Assembly (NCBI GenBank): GCA_017522945.1
Contig: JAFWXT010000069.1
Coordinates: forward strand, 1-64,000
Origin: Clostridia bacterium
GTDB lineage: Bacteria > Bacillota > Clostridia > Christensenellales > Borkfalkiaceae
Direction of reading: 5' to 3'
Length of the DNA stretch: 64,000 nt
Below the pieces are notes generated by a model. That model was not told where the DNA came from. It searched no databases and saw only the letters and a list, made by a program, of their open reading frames with translations. Position 1 is the stretch's first letter. Each line of letters opens with the position of its first letter. The translations under genes were made by a program, and so were the position numbers. Below, one piece after another: positions 42,216 to 51,819 of this stretch.

Positions 42216-43268
42216 ATGAAAAAACTGTTAATTTTTATTTTAAACGTGCTTCTCTTCTGTTCGTTTTTAACGCCGGCTACCGCGGTAGTTGGTGCGGAAG
42301 AATCTCAAACTTCACCAATTTTAGAGTTTGTTTTAACCTCAAACGAAAAATCAGCACTTACGGTAGAAAATAACGACGTTATTACCATATCTTTTGCAAT
42401 TTTACGCACCGATTCTAACGAAGATTATGCGATAAACGCTTTTCAAAACTACGTTCATTACGATCTTTCGTTTTTCGAGTTTGTTGAAGGTAGTATCGTT
42501 TGTAACGACACGGGCTCAGCTGTTGCACAGCACTTAAACAGTATAACTTACGGCGAAATTATTCAATGCCAAAACATGGCTACCACCTATAATTCAAGTT
42601 TTGTTTTTTGTACTTTTCAATTAAGGGTAATAGCCACTTCGGGTAGCGGAACGGTTTATAACGACGAGTTTTTTGCCTTTGATTCAAACTTTCAACAAAT
42701 AGCCGTTACAAGAAAAAATTTCACCGCAACTATTTGCTTGCACGAAAATCTTACTAAAGTTAATGAGCAAGCCCCTACTTGTACCGAAAACGGTTGGGAA
42801 ACTTATTACCACTGCGCTGATTGCGGACTTTTGTTTGATGCAAACAACGAATACGTTATTGATGAAATCCCTTATATCCTAGGTGTCCACAAAACTACAG
42901 ATGAGTTTGTAACAGATAACGACGGGCATTGGTACGCTTGTGAAAATTGCAATGAAAAAATTGATTATGTAGAACATACTTTAAGCAAGGCTACTTGTGT
43001 TTCTAAAGCAAAATGCGAAGTTTGCGGATTAAGCGTTGGTGAAATCGACCCACACAACCATAAAAACACAAGGATTGATAATTACGTTATCACTTGGTTC
43101 TTTGGCGATGGTTATTCGGGCGACGTTTATTGCTTAGACTGTAACCAAACTGTTAAAACTGGCGAAATTGTTTCTAAATTTAATATCAATGCTTGGCCTT
43201 GGTGGATTTTATTAATAAGCATTCCTATTTTCCCAGTAATAATTATAGTATGGATTATTTTCTTTTAA
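42216..43268 (+). CDS. Membrane-anchored cohesin-like protein with Cys-rich repeats
   Basis: 350 residues from ATG 42216 (GGAGAA 8 bases upstream); an upstream in-frame TTG has no such site. A signal peptide (KKLLIFILNVLLFCSFLTPA) is followed by a cohesin-like beta domain (about 30-170; ISFAILRTDSNEDYAINAF, YVHYDLSFFEF). Cys/His units then follow: CLHENLTKVNEQAPTCTENG, YHCADCGLLFD, CENCNEKI and CEVCGLSV. They are of the same type as in the secreted nuclease at 6441-9224. The C-terminus is a single hydrophobic span (WWILLISIPIFPVIIIVWII), so the protein should be displayed outside. It could anchor the dockerin-bearing protein just upstream. Confidence 0.72.
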   Translation: MKKLLIFILNVLLFCSFLTPATAVVGAEESQTSPILEFVLTSNEKSALTVENNDVITISFAILRTDSNEDYAINAFQNYVHYDLSFFEFVEGSIVCNDTGSAVAQHLNSITYGEIIQCQNMATTYNSSFVFCTFQLRVIATSGSGTVYNDEFFAFDSNFQQIAVTRKNFTATICLHENLTKVNEQAPTCTENGWETYYHCADCGLLFDANNEYVIDEIPYILGVHKTTDEFVTDNDGHWYACENCNEKIDYVEHTLSKATCVSKAKCEVCGLSVGEIDPHNHKNTRIDNYVITWFFGDGYSGDVYCLDCNQTVKTGEIVSKFNINAWPWWILLISIPIFPVIIIVWIIFF

Positions 43269-43331
43269 ACGCTTATATTAAAAGATACTTTTAGTAAAAA
43301 TTTCTATTAGTATATTTAAATTCAAATTATA

Positions 43332-43367
43332 AAAAATGAGTTCGGTAAATTTATCGAACTCATTTTT
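43332..43367. terminator. Bidirectional terminator
   Basis: AAAAATGAGTTCG and CGAACTCATTTTT, perfect 13-bp arms around 10 bases, between convergent genes. Confidence 0.88.
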
Positions 43368-43393
43368 ATTATAAAATCTTTAATGATATTACA

Positions 43394-43425
43394 ACACTCC
43401 GAGAGCAATATAACTCTCGGGGTGT
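43394..43425. terminator. Second hairpin between convergent genes
   Basis: ACACTCCGAGAG and CTCTCGGGGTGT arms around an 8-base loop. Probably ends the ABC transporter transcript, 76 bases past its stop. Confidence 0.7.
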
Positions 43426-43500
43426 GTTTCTATACGGTTTTATTTAACCCAATTTTTAAACAATACTATCACGCGCGACAATATGCTAAAAATATTAAAC

Positions 43501-45291
43501 TCAACTGTTTTCGTTTGAGTATTGACTATTATAAATTTTGCTGTATAAACCACCGCGGGCAAGTAGTTCTGCGTGAGTGCCCTTTTCAACTATATCGCCG
43601 TGGTCAACAACTAAAATAACGTTTGCGTTAACAATGGTTGAAAGCCTGTGCGCAATAACAAAACTCGTGCGGTTTTTCATAAGCTCGTCCATCGAGCGTT
43701 GAATTAGCGACTCGGTTCGAGTATCAACCGACGAAGTTGCTTCATCTAAAATAAGTATGCGCCTATCGGCAAGGTAAGCCCTTGCAATGGTTAAAAGTTG
43801 CTTTTGCCCACCCGATATATTAGTAGTTTCTTCGTTGATAACGGTGTTATAGCCATCTTTTTGGCTAATTATAAAGTCGTGAACGTGCGCCCTTTTACAA
43901 GCATCTTCAACTTCTTCTAAGGTAGCGCCCTCTTTACCGAGAGCAACGTTTTCAAAAATAGTACCCGAAAAAAGCCAAGTATCTTGAAGCACCATCGAAA
44001 ACGCCTGTCTTAACGCTTCGCGCGTAATATTAGCCGAATTAAGCCCACCAACGGTAATGCTACCGCCTTGTATTTCGTAAAAGCGCATAAGTAGGTTAAC
44101 TATAGTGGTTTTGCCTGCGCCAGTTGCACCAACAATAGCCACCTTTTGCCCTTCTTCTGCCTTAAACGACAAATTAGTAATAAGCGGTTTATCTGGCGCG
44201 TAAGAAAACTTAACGCTATCGAAAACAACTTCGCCCGAAAGCGGAACTTTATTTTCTTGGTTTTTATCGCTCATTTCTTCGCCATCTAAAATCTCGTAAA
44301 CCCTACGAGCGGAAGCAACGGTGTTTTGAATTTGTGAAAAACCAAACGAAATCGACTCAAGCGGACCTGCAAACATTTGAGCGTAAAGCACCAACGATAC
44401 CACCGCGCCAACGCTTAAAGTGCCGTTAATCGCCATATAGCCACCTATTACGCAAATTAAAAGGTATGCTATTGCGTTTGTAAAGGTAATAAGTGGGTTT
44501 ACCGTGCCCGATAAAACTTCCGCCTTACTCGTTTGAGTTTTATACTTTTCGGCAAGTTCGGTATAACGCTGTAATCTATCATCTTCAAGCGAAAATGCCT
44601 TTACCGTATCAAAACCAGTAAAATCTTCTTCGGTTAAAGCGTAACTTTCACCATTAGTTTCGCGCGCTTGGTTATAAAGTTTTTCGCTTCTGGTTGAAAG
44701 TAATGCCGAAAGAAGTACCGAAAAAGGAACTACCGCAACTATAACCCACGCAAGCGAAGGGCTCATAATAAATATAATTACGGTTATGCCCACAAGTTTT
44801 ATAACCCCATCGATTATAGTATATATTATGTCGTATATAGGGGCAGACATATTTGAAACGTCGCCCATCATACGCGATAATATTTCGCCCGTTGGGGTTT
44901 TATCGGCAAACCTTACTGGCATTTTTAAGATTTTTGAGCTAATTTTAACCCTTAAACCATAGGTAAAATATTTAGAAGTTGCCGTTGTTGAAAGTAGCAT
45001 TGAAATTATTGCTAAAACGCAAGCACCAACGTAAACGCCGGCTAAAAGATATCCGTTTAGCGCAAATTCACCCTTATTTATGGCTTTTCCGTCTGCCCAA
45101 AGTGCGTAAAGCGCGTCGGTTAATTTACCAAGCAAGGTTGGCGTTGCAAGCGATATTGCCACCCCGGCAACCGACGTTAAAACTATAGCTATTAAAATAA
45201 CTCTAACCTGTTTTAATTCATTAAAAATACGCTTAAAAACTTGAAAAAAGTTTAAACCTTTATTCTTTTGCTTTTTTACTTTATTTTTCAT
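43501..45291 (-). CDS. ABC exporter half-transporter, canonical ATP site
   Basis: 596 residues: a six-helix type IV membrane domain (about 20-340) and an ATPase domain (about 365-596). Walker A is GATGAGKTT, the signature NISGGQKQ and Walker B ILILDEATSSVDT with the catalytic Glu; the switch His is in VIAHRLST. It starts 4 bases inside the end of the partner gene (ATGA overlap), so the two form a heterodimeric exporter. Substrate may be a drug, lipid or peptide; sequence does not say. Confidence 0.92.
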   Translation of the reverse strand: MKNKVKKQKNKGLNFFQVFKRIFNELKQVRVILIAIVLTSVAGVAISLATPTLLGKLTDALYALWADGKAINKGEFALNGYLLAGVYVGACVLAIISMLLSTTATSKYFTYGLRVKISSKILKMPVRFADKTPTGEILSRMMGDVSNMSAPIYDIIYTIIDGVIKLVGITVIIFIMSPSLAWVIVAVVPFSVLLSALLSTRSEKLYNQARETNGESYALTEEDFTGFDTVKAFSLEDDRLQRYTELAEKYKTQTSKAEVLSGTVNPLITFTNAIAYLLICVIGGYMAINGTLSVGAVVSLVLYAQMFAGPLESISFGFSQIQNTVASARRVYEILDGEEMSDKNQENKVPLSGEVVFDSVKFSYAPDKPLITNLSFKAEEGQKVAIVGATGAGKTTIVNLLMRFYEIQGGSITVGGLNSANITREALRQAFSMVLQDTWLFSGTIFENVALGKEGATLEEVEDACKRAHVHDFIISQKDGYNTVINEETTNISGGQKQLLTIARAYLADRRILILDEATSSVDTRTESLIQRSMDELMKNRTSFVIAHRLSTIVNANVILVVDHGDIVEKGTHAELLARGGLYSKIYNSQYSNENS

Positions 45292-46994
45292 AATCCACCT
45301 CCCATTTGCGAACGGTAAAGTTGATTATAAATTTCGCAAGATTTTAAAAGCTGGTTATGATCGCCAACCGCCACTATTTCGCCCTTATCCATTACGTAAA
45401 CCTTATCGCAATGCATTGCGGTTGAAATGCGTTGGGTTATAATAAGTTGGCTTTTACCCCTTAAATATTCGTTTAATCGGGCACGAAGTTGGCTTTCGGT
45501 TAAAAAGTCTAAAGCCGAAAAACTATCGTCGAAAATATAAAGCGAACTTGGTTTAATAATTGTACGCGCTATGTTTACGCGCTGTTTTTGCCCGCCCGAG
45601 ATATTCGAGCCTAACTGTTTAAGCTCGTAGGTTAAACCGCCCTTTTCGGCTAAAAAATCGTCGAGCATCGAAACCGAAGCAACTTCTTTTATTTGCTCGT
45701 CTGTATAATCTTTAGAAAAGCAGGCTATATTTTGCCCCACCGTGCCTTGAAAAATCATTGCTTTTTGAAGAGCCACCGATACGCTTTTTCTAACGCTTTT
45801 TGTGTTACTTTCGCTATACTCGGTATCGCCAAAAGTTATTTTACCTTCTTGCGCGTTATAAAAACCAAGTAAAAGTTTAACGAGCGTTGACTTTCCACTA
45901 CCCGTTCCGCCTATTAGTGCCACCTTTTCGCCCGTGTTTATACTAAAATCAATATTTTTTAGCACGGGTTGTCCGCCACCGGGGTAAGTAAAGGTTAAAT
46001 TTTTAACCACTAAATCGCCCGATAAAAAGCTTTCTATTTGCTCACTTTCGCTATTTTCAAATGCAAAAATCTCGCCTATACGGCGTAAGCACACCCCAAC
46101 GTGCGGTAGCCACGAAAACGACCAACTTAGCATTATTAACCCTGAAGAAATTAGGGCTATGTATTGAATAGAAGAAATTATATCCCCTGCGTTTAGCGCG
46201 CTTTGATAACTTATTCTGTTTGCGCTTACCATAACGATTATCACGCTTGCCAAATTAAAAATTACCGTTATAATGGGGTTGATAAGTCCGCTTAAGCGGT
46301 TTGCCGTTATAAACGAAAGCACCATTTCTTTAGTGGCTTTGGCGGTTTTTTCGTGTTTTTCCTGTTCTTTATCAAATGCCCTAAGCACCCTTATGCCCGA
46401 CATTCTTTCGCGCACGTGCCTGTTTTGCTCGTCTGTTTTTTTATCGCCGTATTCCCAAAGTTTATCAAGCTTTCTTGCAAGCAAATAGCCCACAAGTAAA
46501 ACTATTGGCGAAACGCAAAGCATAATTATTCCTATTAGTTTATCCTTAGCCATAACCAAAACAACACCGCCTACGTAATAAACGAGTAGATTGATTATTA
46601 GTGATATTGAGTTTGAAACAGTTTCGCGCACGGTTGAAATATCGTCGTTTGCGCGCGTTAAAAGCCCCGAAGTGCCTATTGATGAAAACTGTTCAAAAGT
46701 TAAGCTGTTAATTTTTTTAAATACTTTTATTTTTAACTCTTTTTCAAAAGTGTTTGCTATCCTTGTGTTTAACCTTACCGTAATTATCGATAATACTAAG
46801 GTTGTTACCGCAAGTATTCCCATAATTATACCGCACTCTTTAAGTACAGTAGCATTTTGCTGTTTAATGCCATCACTTACGATTATACCCATTTCGTAGG
46901 GCATAAAAAGTGCGCAAAGAGCGGATATAGCGTGCAGTAAGGTGGCTAAAAGGATTAGCGGTAATTGTTTTTTAAATAATGATAATATCTTCAT
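45288..46994 (-). CDS. ABC exporter half-transporter, degenerate ATP site
   Basis: 568 residues with membrane domain then ATPase domain. Walker A GGTGSGKST and signature NISGGQKQ are normal, but Walker B reads LYIFDDSFSALD, so Asp replaces the catalytic Glu, and the switch position is ITQRISTA, with Gln instead of His. This is the usual partner pattern of asymmetric exporters such as BmrC/BmrD and TM287/288. First gene of a two-gene operon. Confidence 0.92.
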   Translation of the reverse strand: MKILSLFKKQLPLILLATLLHAISALCALFMPYEMGIIVSDGIKQQNATVLKECGIIMGILAVTTLVLSIITVRLNTRIANTFEKELKIKVFKKINSLTFEQFSSIGTSGLLTRANDDISTVRETVSNSISLIINLLVYYVGGVVLVMAKDKLIGIIMLCVSPIVLLVGYLLARKLDKLWEYGDKKTDEQNRHVRERMSGIRVLRAFDKEQEKHEKTAKATKEMVLSFITANRLSGLINPIITVIFNLASVIIVMVSANRISYQSALNAGDIISSIQYIALISSGLIMLSWSFSWLPHVGVCLRRIGEIFAFENSESEQIESFLSGDLVVKNLTFTYPGGGQPVLKNIDFSINTGEKVALIGGTGSGKSTLVKLLLGFYNAQEGKITFGDTEYSESNTKSVRKSVSVALQKAMIFQGTVGQNIACFSKDYTDEQIKEVASVSMLDDFLAEKGGLTYELKQLGSNISGGQKQRVNIARTIIKPSSLYIFDDSFSALDFLTESQLRARLNEYLRGKSQLIITQRISTAMHCDKVYVMDKGEIVAVGDHNQLLKSCEIYNQLYRSQMGGGL

Positions 46995-47199
46995 ACCTTT
47001 CCTTTTACCTTATGTTTTTGTTATGTTTGATTTAATTTTTTTTAGATACGTGTGTAAATTTTTTTAGTTAGTTTAAGCGTAATCCAAAAGGTTTAGCTTA
47101 AAGCATTCCCGCCTTAAACTACTAAATTAAATTCTTCTACTTCTCATATCTTCGCTTAAAATAACGTAAAAACAAATGATTATGAAAAATAAAGAAGGT
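46995..47199. other. Short spacer upstream of the ABC exporter operon
   Basis: AT-rich, about 205 bases, with promoter and ribosome-binding sequences expected for the exporter operon. I see no terminator of confidence and no gene. Confidence 0.5.
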
Positions 47200-48375
47200 C
47201 TATTTTAACCCTACGTAGTTTTTTTCAACCTTACACACCACGTTTAAATTAGAATCGTGTGCTTTAACGCCTTCGTTAACCATAGTTTTTATTTCACTCT
47301 CGGTTAAAGTACAAGCGTGTGGAATAGTTAAATCAAAAATTAAGTTTATGTGTGTTGTTCCTATAGTCATTCTAAAATCGTGTAAACTAAAATCGGGATT
47401 AATCGCCTTAATTACGCCGTTACAAATGCCCTTATATCTATTTACCCTTTCATCGTTTTGTACGATAGGGTCCATATGAATAACTGCAATGCAGTTAAAC
47501 TCGCGTTCTAAAATAATTTCGGCATTATCAATTTTATCGTGCGCTTCGTTAACGTTTTCTTCTGCATCAACTTCGGCGTGCATTGAAATAATTTGCCTAC
47601 CAGGGCCGTAGTTATGTACTATTAAATCGTGAATACCTATAATTCCCTCAATCGAAAGCACTTTTTCGGCTATTTTTTGAACGTATTCGGGGTCGGGCGC
47701 AGTACCTATTAAAAGATCTATAGTTTCTTTTGCGTTGGTAAAGCCTGCATAAAAAATTAAAACCGAAACTAAAAGCCCTGCTATCGCATCAATATTAAAG
47801 TTTGTAAACTTATATACTATTAAAGTTGCAAGGATAACCGTAGTTGAAATACAATCGGTTAAACAGTCGGTTGCAGTTGCTTTCATTGCCGAAGATTTTA
47901 TCTTTTTTGCAGTTGAGTAATTATACGTAAACATATAAAGCTTAACGAGTATTGAAAGCGCTAAAATTACAACCGCTAAAATAGAAAAATCAAGTTCCGT
48001 TGGGGTTATAAGTTTTGTTATAGATTCTTTAGCAAGCTCGAAAGCAACCAAAAATATTAGCATCGAAACAACGAATCCCGCAACGTATTCCATTCTTCCG
48101 TGCCCAAAAGGATGCTCTTTATCGGTTGGCTTAGACGATAACTTAAAACCTATAAAAGTGATAAGCGAAGAGCCTGCGTCGGTTAAGTTGTTAAGCGCGT
48201 CGGCAATAACCGATATTGCGCCCGTTACGATACCCGCAATAAGCTTTGCTAAAAACAAAAGGGCATTCAGTACAATACCCAGAATACCCGAAAGTTTGCC
48301 ATAACCTTCCCTTACCCTATTGTTTTCGTAGTTTTTATTATCTTTTATAAACAATTTACAAAGTAAAGTGAACAT
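47200..48375 (-). CDS. Cation diffusion facilitator, possibly manganese type
   Basis: Membrane metal/proton antiporter, 391 residues, six membrane helices and a cytoplasmic C-terminal domain. The metal site in helix 2 reads ALNNLTDAGSS (NxxxD) and in helix 5 ATDCLTDCIST (DxxxD). Zinc members usually have HxxxD, and Asn/Asp forms are typical of Mn exporters such as MntE, so Mn export is my reading. A C-terminal extension past the usual domain (about 300-391) looks like a second ferredoxin-like fold. It follows the serine dehydratase by 21 bases and may share its transcript. Confidence 0.9.
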   Translation of the reverse strand: MFTLLCKLFIKDNKNYENNRVREGYGKLSGILGIVLNALLFLAKLIAGIVTGAISVIADALNNLTDAGSSLITFIGFKLSSKPTDKEHPFGHGRMEYVAGFVVSMLIFLVAFELAKESITKLITPTELDFSILAVVILALSILVKLYMFTYNYSTAKKIKSSAMKATATDCLTDCISTTVILATLIVYKFTNFNIDAIAGLLVSVLIFYAGFTNAKETIDLLIGTAPDPEYVQKIAEKVLSIEGIIGIHDLIVHNYGPGRQIISMHAEVDAEENVNEAHDKIDNAEIILEREFNCIAVIHMDPIVQNDERVNRYKGICNGVIKAINPDFSLHDFRMTIGTTHINLIFDLTIPHACTLTESEIKTMVNEGVKAHDSNLNVVCKVEKNYVGLK

Positions 48376-48396
48376 TTTTTATCCTTTAAAGCTATA

Positions 48397-49587
48397 TTAT
48401 GCTTTTTTATAAGTTTTTGCAAGACCTGCCTTTGAAGTTTCACGGTAAGAACAATGCATATCCTTACCCGTTTCGTACATAGTATGCACGATTACGTCAA
48501 AAGAAATCTTTCTTGTCTGTGTTAAAAATTTTGCTAAGCTTAGCGCGTTTATGGCACGCATTGCAGCAACCGCATTACGCTCGATACAAGGAATTTGTAC
48601 AAGCCCGTTAATAGGGTCGCAAGTAAGCCCTAAATAGTGTTCCATAGCAACTTCAGCAGCGTATTCGATTTGTTCAATATCCATATTGTGAAGAGCAGCA
48701 AGAGCCGCGCTCGCCATTGAACAAGCGCTACCTATTTCGGCTTGACAACCGCACTCTGCACCCGAAATCGATGCGTTTTGCTTTATTACGTTACCTATAA
48801 CACCTGCAGTTGCAAGAGCGTCGATTATCTTATCATCCGAAAACTTTTTCTTGTTTTGCATATATTCAAGACAAGCAGGTAAAACACCGCTTGCGCCACA
48901 AGTTGGAGCGGTTACTATTATTCCGCCCCCTGCGTTTTGTTCGGCAACCGCAAAGGCGTAAGAACAAACAAGCATATTTTCAATAGCTTCAGCTGGATGA
49001 AAAATACTTATTTGAGAGTGTAAATATCCTGCTTTACGCTCAATTTCAAGCCCGCCTGGTAAAATTCCTTTAGCATCTAAGCCTTCTTTTACACTTGCTT
49101 TCATTTGCTTCCAAACAAGGCGCAAATAATCTTTAATATCAGGCTCGCGTTCGTAGGCGTAATCGCAAATTTTTATGCCTTTTTTGAGACAATACTCTTT
49201 TATCTCGCTAAAATTCTTTTCGTGATATATTTCTTCCCCAATAGGTGCGTTTCCGTCAAGGGAGTATGCACCGCCACCAAGGCTTATAATTTCGTGCGTA
49301 AATTCGCCCTTGTTAGTTTTTGCAACCACTTGCATATAGTTAGGGTGAGGGAGCTCAGTTCGAGTTTTATCAAAAATAACTTCGGTATTTTCACCAAGAG
49401 CACGCTTTATTACTTCGTCAGTTCCGTGCCCTTTGCCTGTATCACTTAGCGAACCAAATAAGGTTACTACGTATTTACAATCTTCCCCATATTTGCTTTT
49501 AATCTCTTTACAAGCTGCATAAGGCGCCATAGTGTGAGATGAAGAAGGACCAACACCTATACGGTATAACTCTTTAAGTGATTTCAT
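48397..49587 (-). CDS. L-serine dehydratase, iron-sulfur, single chain
   Basis: Converts L-serine to pyruvate and ammonia using an oxygen-labile [4Fe-4S] cluster. 396 residues with both alpha and beta parts in one chain: SLKELYRIGVGPSSSHTMAP (beta part) and APTCGASGVLPACLEYMQN, SGAECGCQAEIGSACSMA, GLTCDPINGLVQIPC (cluster cysteines). Cytosolic. A strictly anaerobic lifestyle suits the enzyme. GGGAG lies 8 bases before the ATG. Confidence 0.94.
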   Translation of the reverse strand: MKSLKELYRIGVGPSSSHTMAPYAACKEIKSKYGEDCKYVVTLFGSLSDTGKGHGTDEVIKRALGENTEVIFDKTRTELPHPNYMQVVAKTNKGEFTHEIISLGGGAYSLDGNAPIGEEIYHEKNFSEIKEYCLKKGIKICDYAYEREPDIKDYLRLVWKQMKASVKEGLDAKGILPGGLEIERKAGYLHSQISIFHPAEAIENMLVCSYAFAVAEQNAGGGIIVTAPTCGASGVLPACLEYMQNKKKFSDDKIIDALATAGVIGNVIKQNASISGAECGCQAEIGSACSMASAALAALHNMDIEQIEYAAEVAMEHYLGLTCDPINGLVQIPCIERNAVAAMRAINALSLAKFLTQTRKISFDVIVHTMYETGKDMHCSYRETSKAGLAKTYKKA

Positions 49588-49665
49588 AATTTTTCTCCCT
49601 TTGTTTTATTTTAAAGCGCAAACTTAATCTGCGCGCAATTTATCTATAAAATCCGTTAAATAATA

Positions 49666-50829
49666 TTAGTTAAGTTTTAAATCGCCATCTTTAATAATTT
49701 GTTTCTTGCGCATAAATTCACTTATCAACAAGGTTATTACTGCAGGTAAAATAAACATTAATAGTAAAATTCCAAGCCACATAATCCAAGGCGTTTGCAT
49801 GGACGCAGTTTCTGGCGCTATTACACCGAAAACACCAACCAAACCACTTGTACCCATGCCGCCACCCGAAGCGTTGCAAAGTAGTTTAAACACGCAAGTG
49901 GATAACGGACCTGTTATTGCGCTAGCTATAATTACCGGAAGGAAAAGTACTGGTTTTTTCATTACGTTGGGGATTTGCAACATACTCGTTCCAAGCCCTT
50001 GCGAAATTAAACCGCCCCAGCCGTTTTCACGATAGCTCATAACAGCAAAACCAACCATGTGGCTCGCACAACCAACAACAGCAGCCCCGCCTGCTAAATA
50101 AATATTATATATTTCACTTGAGGTAGAGCTTTCGCCCGTAATAACAGGTGTTGCTATCGCCACCCAAATGGCGGCGGAAGAAGTTGGTAGAGTTAAAAGC
50201 ATTCCCATAACCACCGCGATTACTACACCCATAATAAAAGGCAAAGTGCCGGTTGCTACAGCTATACCCTTGCTTAGTAAACTAATTAGCCAAATAAAAG
50301 GTATTGAAATAAAGCAACCAACGAACGCGCAAATTAAACAGCTAAGTGGAACAAGTAGTATATCGAGCTTTGTTTTTCCTTCGATTAGACTACCAATTTC
50401 AATAGCCGTAAGAGCGCAAACGTACGCGCTTATAGGATTGCCTGGTAACCCCTTTGAAAGAGTTGTGGTTATGCTTGAAATATTTGAATTAAGTGTTAAA
50501 TTTATACTGTTAAAAAGTATTTTAGCACCCAAAAACTGTTCGGCGTAAGCACCTATAAATCCCGCAACTATTGCAGAAAATAAAACGAGCTTAGGCGCTT
50601 TTAAATAGTTGGCTATACCAACGCCTATGCCTGCGCCCATCATCACCGACGCAAGCTGACCTATTAAAATAAATACTTGACCTACCGCAGTTTTTTCGCC
50701 GATAAGTGTACCGATAGTTTTAACTATCGTTCCGGCAATCAAGGTAACGAATAAACCTTGAGCCATACCTGAAAAGGCTTGTATAAACCAACGGTTACAT
50801 AAATTTTTAAAATTGAGTTTTTGTTCCAT
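49666..50829 (-). CDS. PTS_EIIC-type membrane protein
   Basis: 388 residues with about nine to ten hydrophobic segments (QAFSGMAQGLFVTLIAGTIV, VGIANYLKAPKLVLFSAIVA, LPFIMGVVIAVVMGML). It resembles the stand-alone PTS_EIIC_2 family: no IIA or IIB phosphorylation domains are fused or nearby, so it may be a transporter not coupled to phosphotransfer. I choose ATG 50829 (GGAAG 8 bases upstream) over the in-frame TTG 50844. Substrate unknown. It is separate from the serine dehydratase by 78 bases. Confidence 0.72.
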   Translation of the reverse strand: MEQKLNFKNLCNRWFIQAFSGMAQGLFVTLIAGTIVKTIGTLIGEKTAVGQVFILIGQLASVMMGAGIGVGIANYLKAPKLVLFSAIVAGFIGAYAEQFLGAKILFNSINLTLNSNISSITTTLSKGLPGNPISAYVCALTAIEIGSLIEGKTKLDILLVPLSCLICAFVGCFISIPFIWLISLLSKGIAVATGTLPFIMGVVIAVVMGMLLTLPTSSAAIWVAIATPVITGESSTSSEIYNIYLAGGAAVVGCASHMVGFAVMSYRENGWGGLISQGLGTSMLQIPNVMKKPVLFLPVIIASAITGPLSTCVFKLLCNASGGGMGTSGLVGVFGVIAPETASMQTPWIMWLGILLLMFILPAVITLLISEFMRKKQIIKDGDLKLN

Positions 50830-50934
50830 TATTTTATCTTCCAAGTGTTTATTATTTATTTGTTTTATTTTGCGTTAAAACAACACTTTATTTTAGCGTT
50901 GTAAAAACCCTTAATCACATACGTAAAAACGTTT

Positions 50935-51639
50935 TTACTTAAGCGGTTCAATCAAAGTTAACTTGTTATCAACTATATCGCACGAAGTAAGGTAATACGG
51001 TATTTGATTTTTAATTAAAACCTTGTCGGTTCTTGACTCTTTACCATGTAAATGCCCGTAAACAACTGCGTTTACTTTGTTGTTGCTAATTAGTGCGGTA
51101 ACTTCGTTATCATCGCGATGAACGTTAAATGGCGGAAAATGCAATATGCAAATAAGATCATCGCCTTCTTCTCTTAGCTGATTTGCCCTAAAAAAGGCAA
51201 TTTTTAATCTTTCTATTTCACGCGAATATATTTTTTGGTCGGCTTGCTTAAAATCGGGCGAACCGGGCGTAATCCAACATCTTGAACCACAAAAAACCGT
51301 TTTTTCTATCTTTATAGCGTCGTTTTGTAGTAAAAAACAATTTTCTGGCATTTGTTCGCGAAGCCTTGTAATGCTTTTCCACCAGTAATCGTGATTTCCG
51401 CGGATAAATATTTTTTTACCCTTTAAACCCTTAAAAAACTCAAAATCTTTTAAAGCGTCACTCGTAGTCATTGCCCAGCTTATATCACCGGCTATTATAA
51501 CCACGTCGTCGTCGGTTACCTTTTCTTGCCAATCACTCGCTATCTTTTCAAGGTAGTTATTCCATTTTGTACCAAATATGTCCATCGGCTTGGGGTTTGC
51601 AATAGACATATGCAAATCACTAATAGCAAAAATATTCAT
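50935..51639 (-). CDS. Calcineurin-like metallophosphoesterase
   Basis: 234-residue cytosolic phosphoesterase with two-metal motifs: FAISDLHMS, VIIAGDISWAM, FIRGNHDYWW, ILHFPPF and VYGHLHGKE. Typical of the YpbG/DR1281-like group with no assigned substrate. Start ATG has AGGAG 9 bases upstream. Not clearly in an operon. Confidence 0.88.
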   Translation of the reverse strand: MNIFAISDLHMSIANPKPMDIFGTKWNNYLEKIASDWQEKVTDDDVVIIAGDISWAMTTSDALKDFEFFKGLKGKKIFIRGNHDYWWKSITRLREQMPENCFLLQNDAIKIEKTVFCGSRCWITPGSPDFKQADQKIYSREIERLKIAFFRANQLREEGDDLICILHFPPFNVHRDDNEVTALISNNKVNAVVYGHLHGKESRTDKVLIKNQIPYYLTSCDIVDNKLTLIEPLK

Positions 51640-51819
51640 AGCAAACTCCTTTAAAAAAATTTTAGTGTTTTATAGTTAAATTATTTAGTACGATAAATAG
51701 GCACTAAACTTTTACGTCAATGCTCTCGCTTCTAATTCGTTATAACGTAAGCTCATTAAAGTATATTGCGTTAAAACGATATGATAAAACCCAAAGATTG
51801 TTGTCTTTTAAACAACAAA

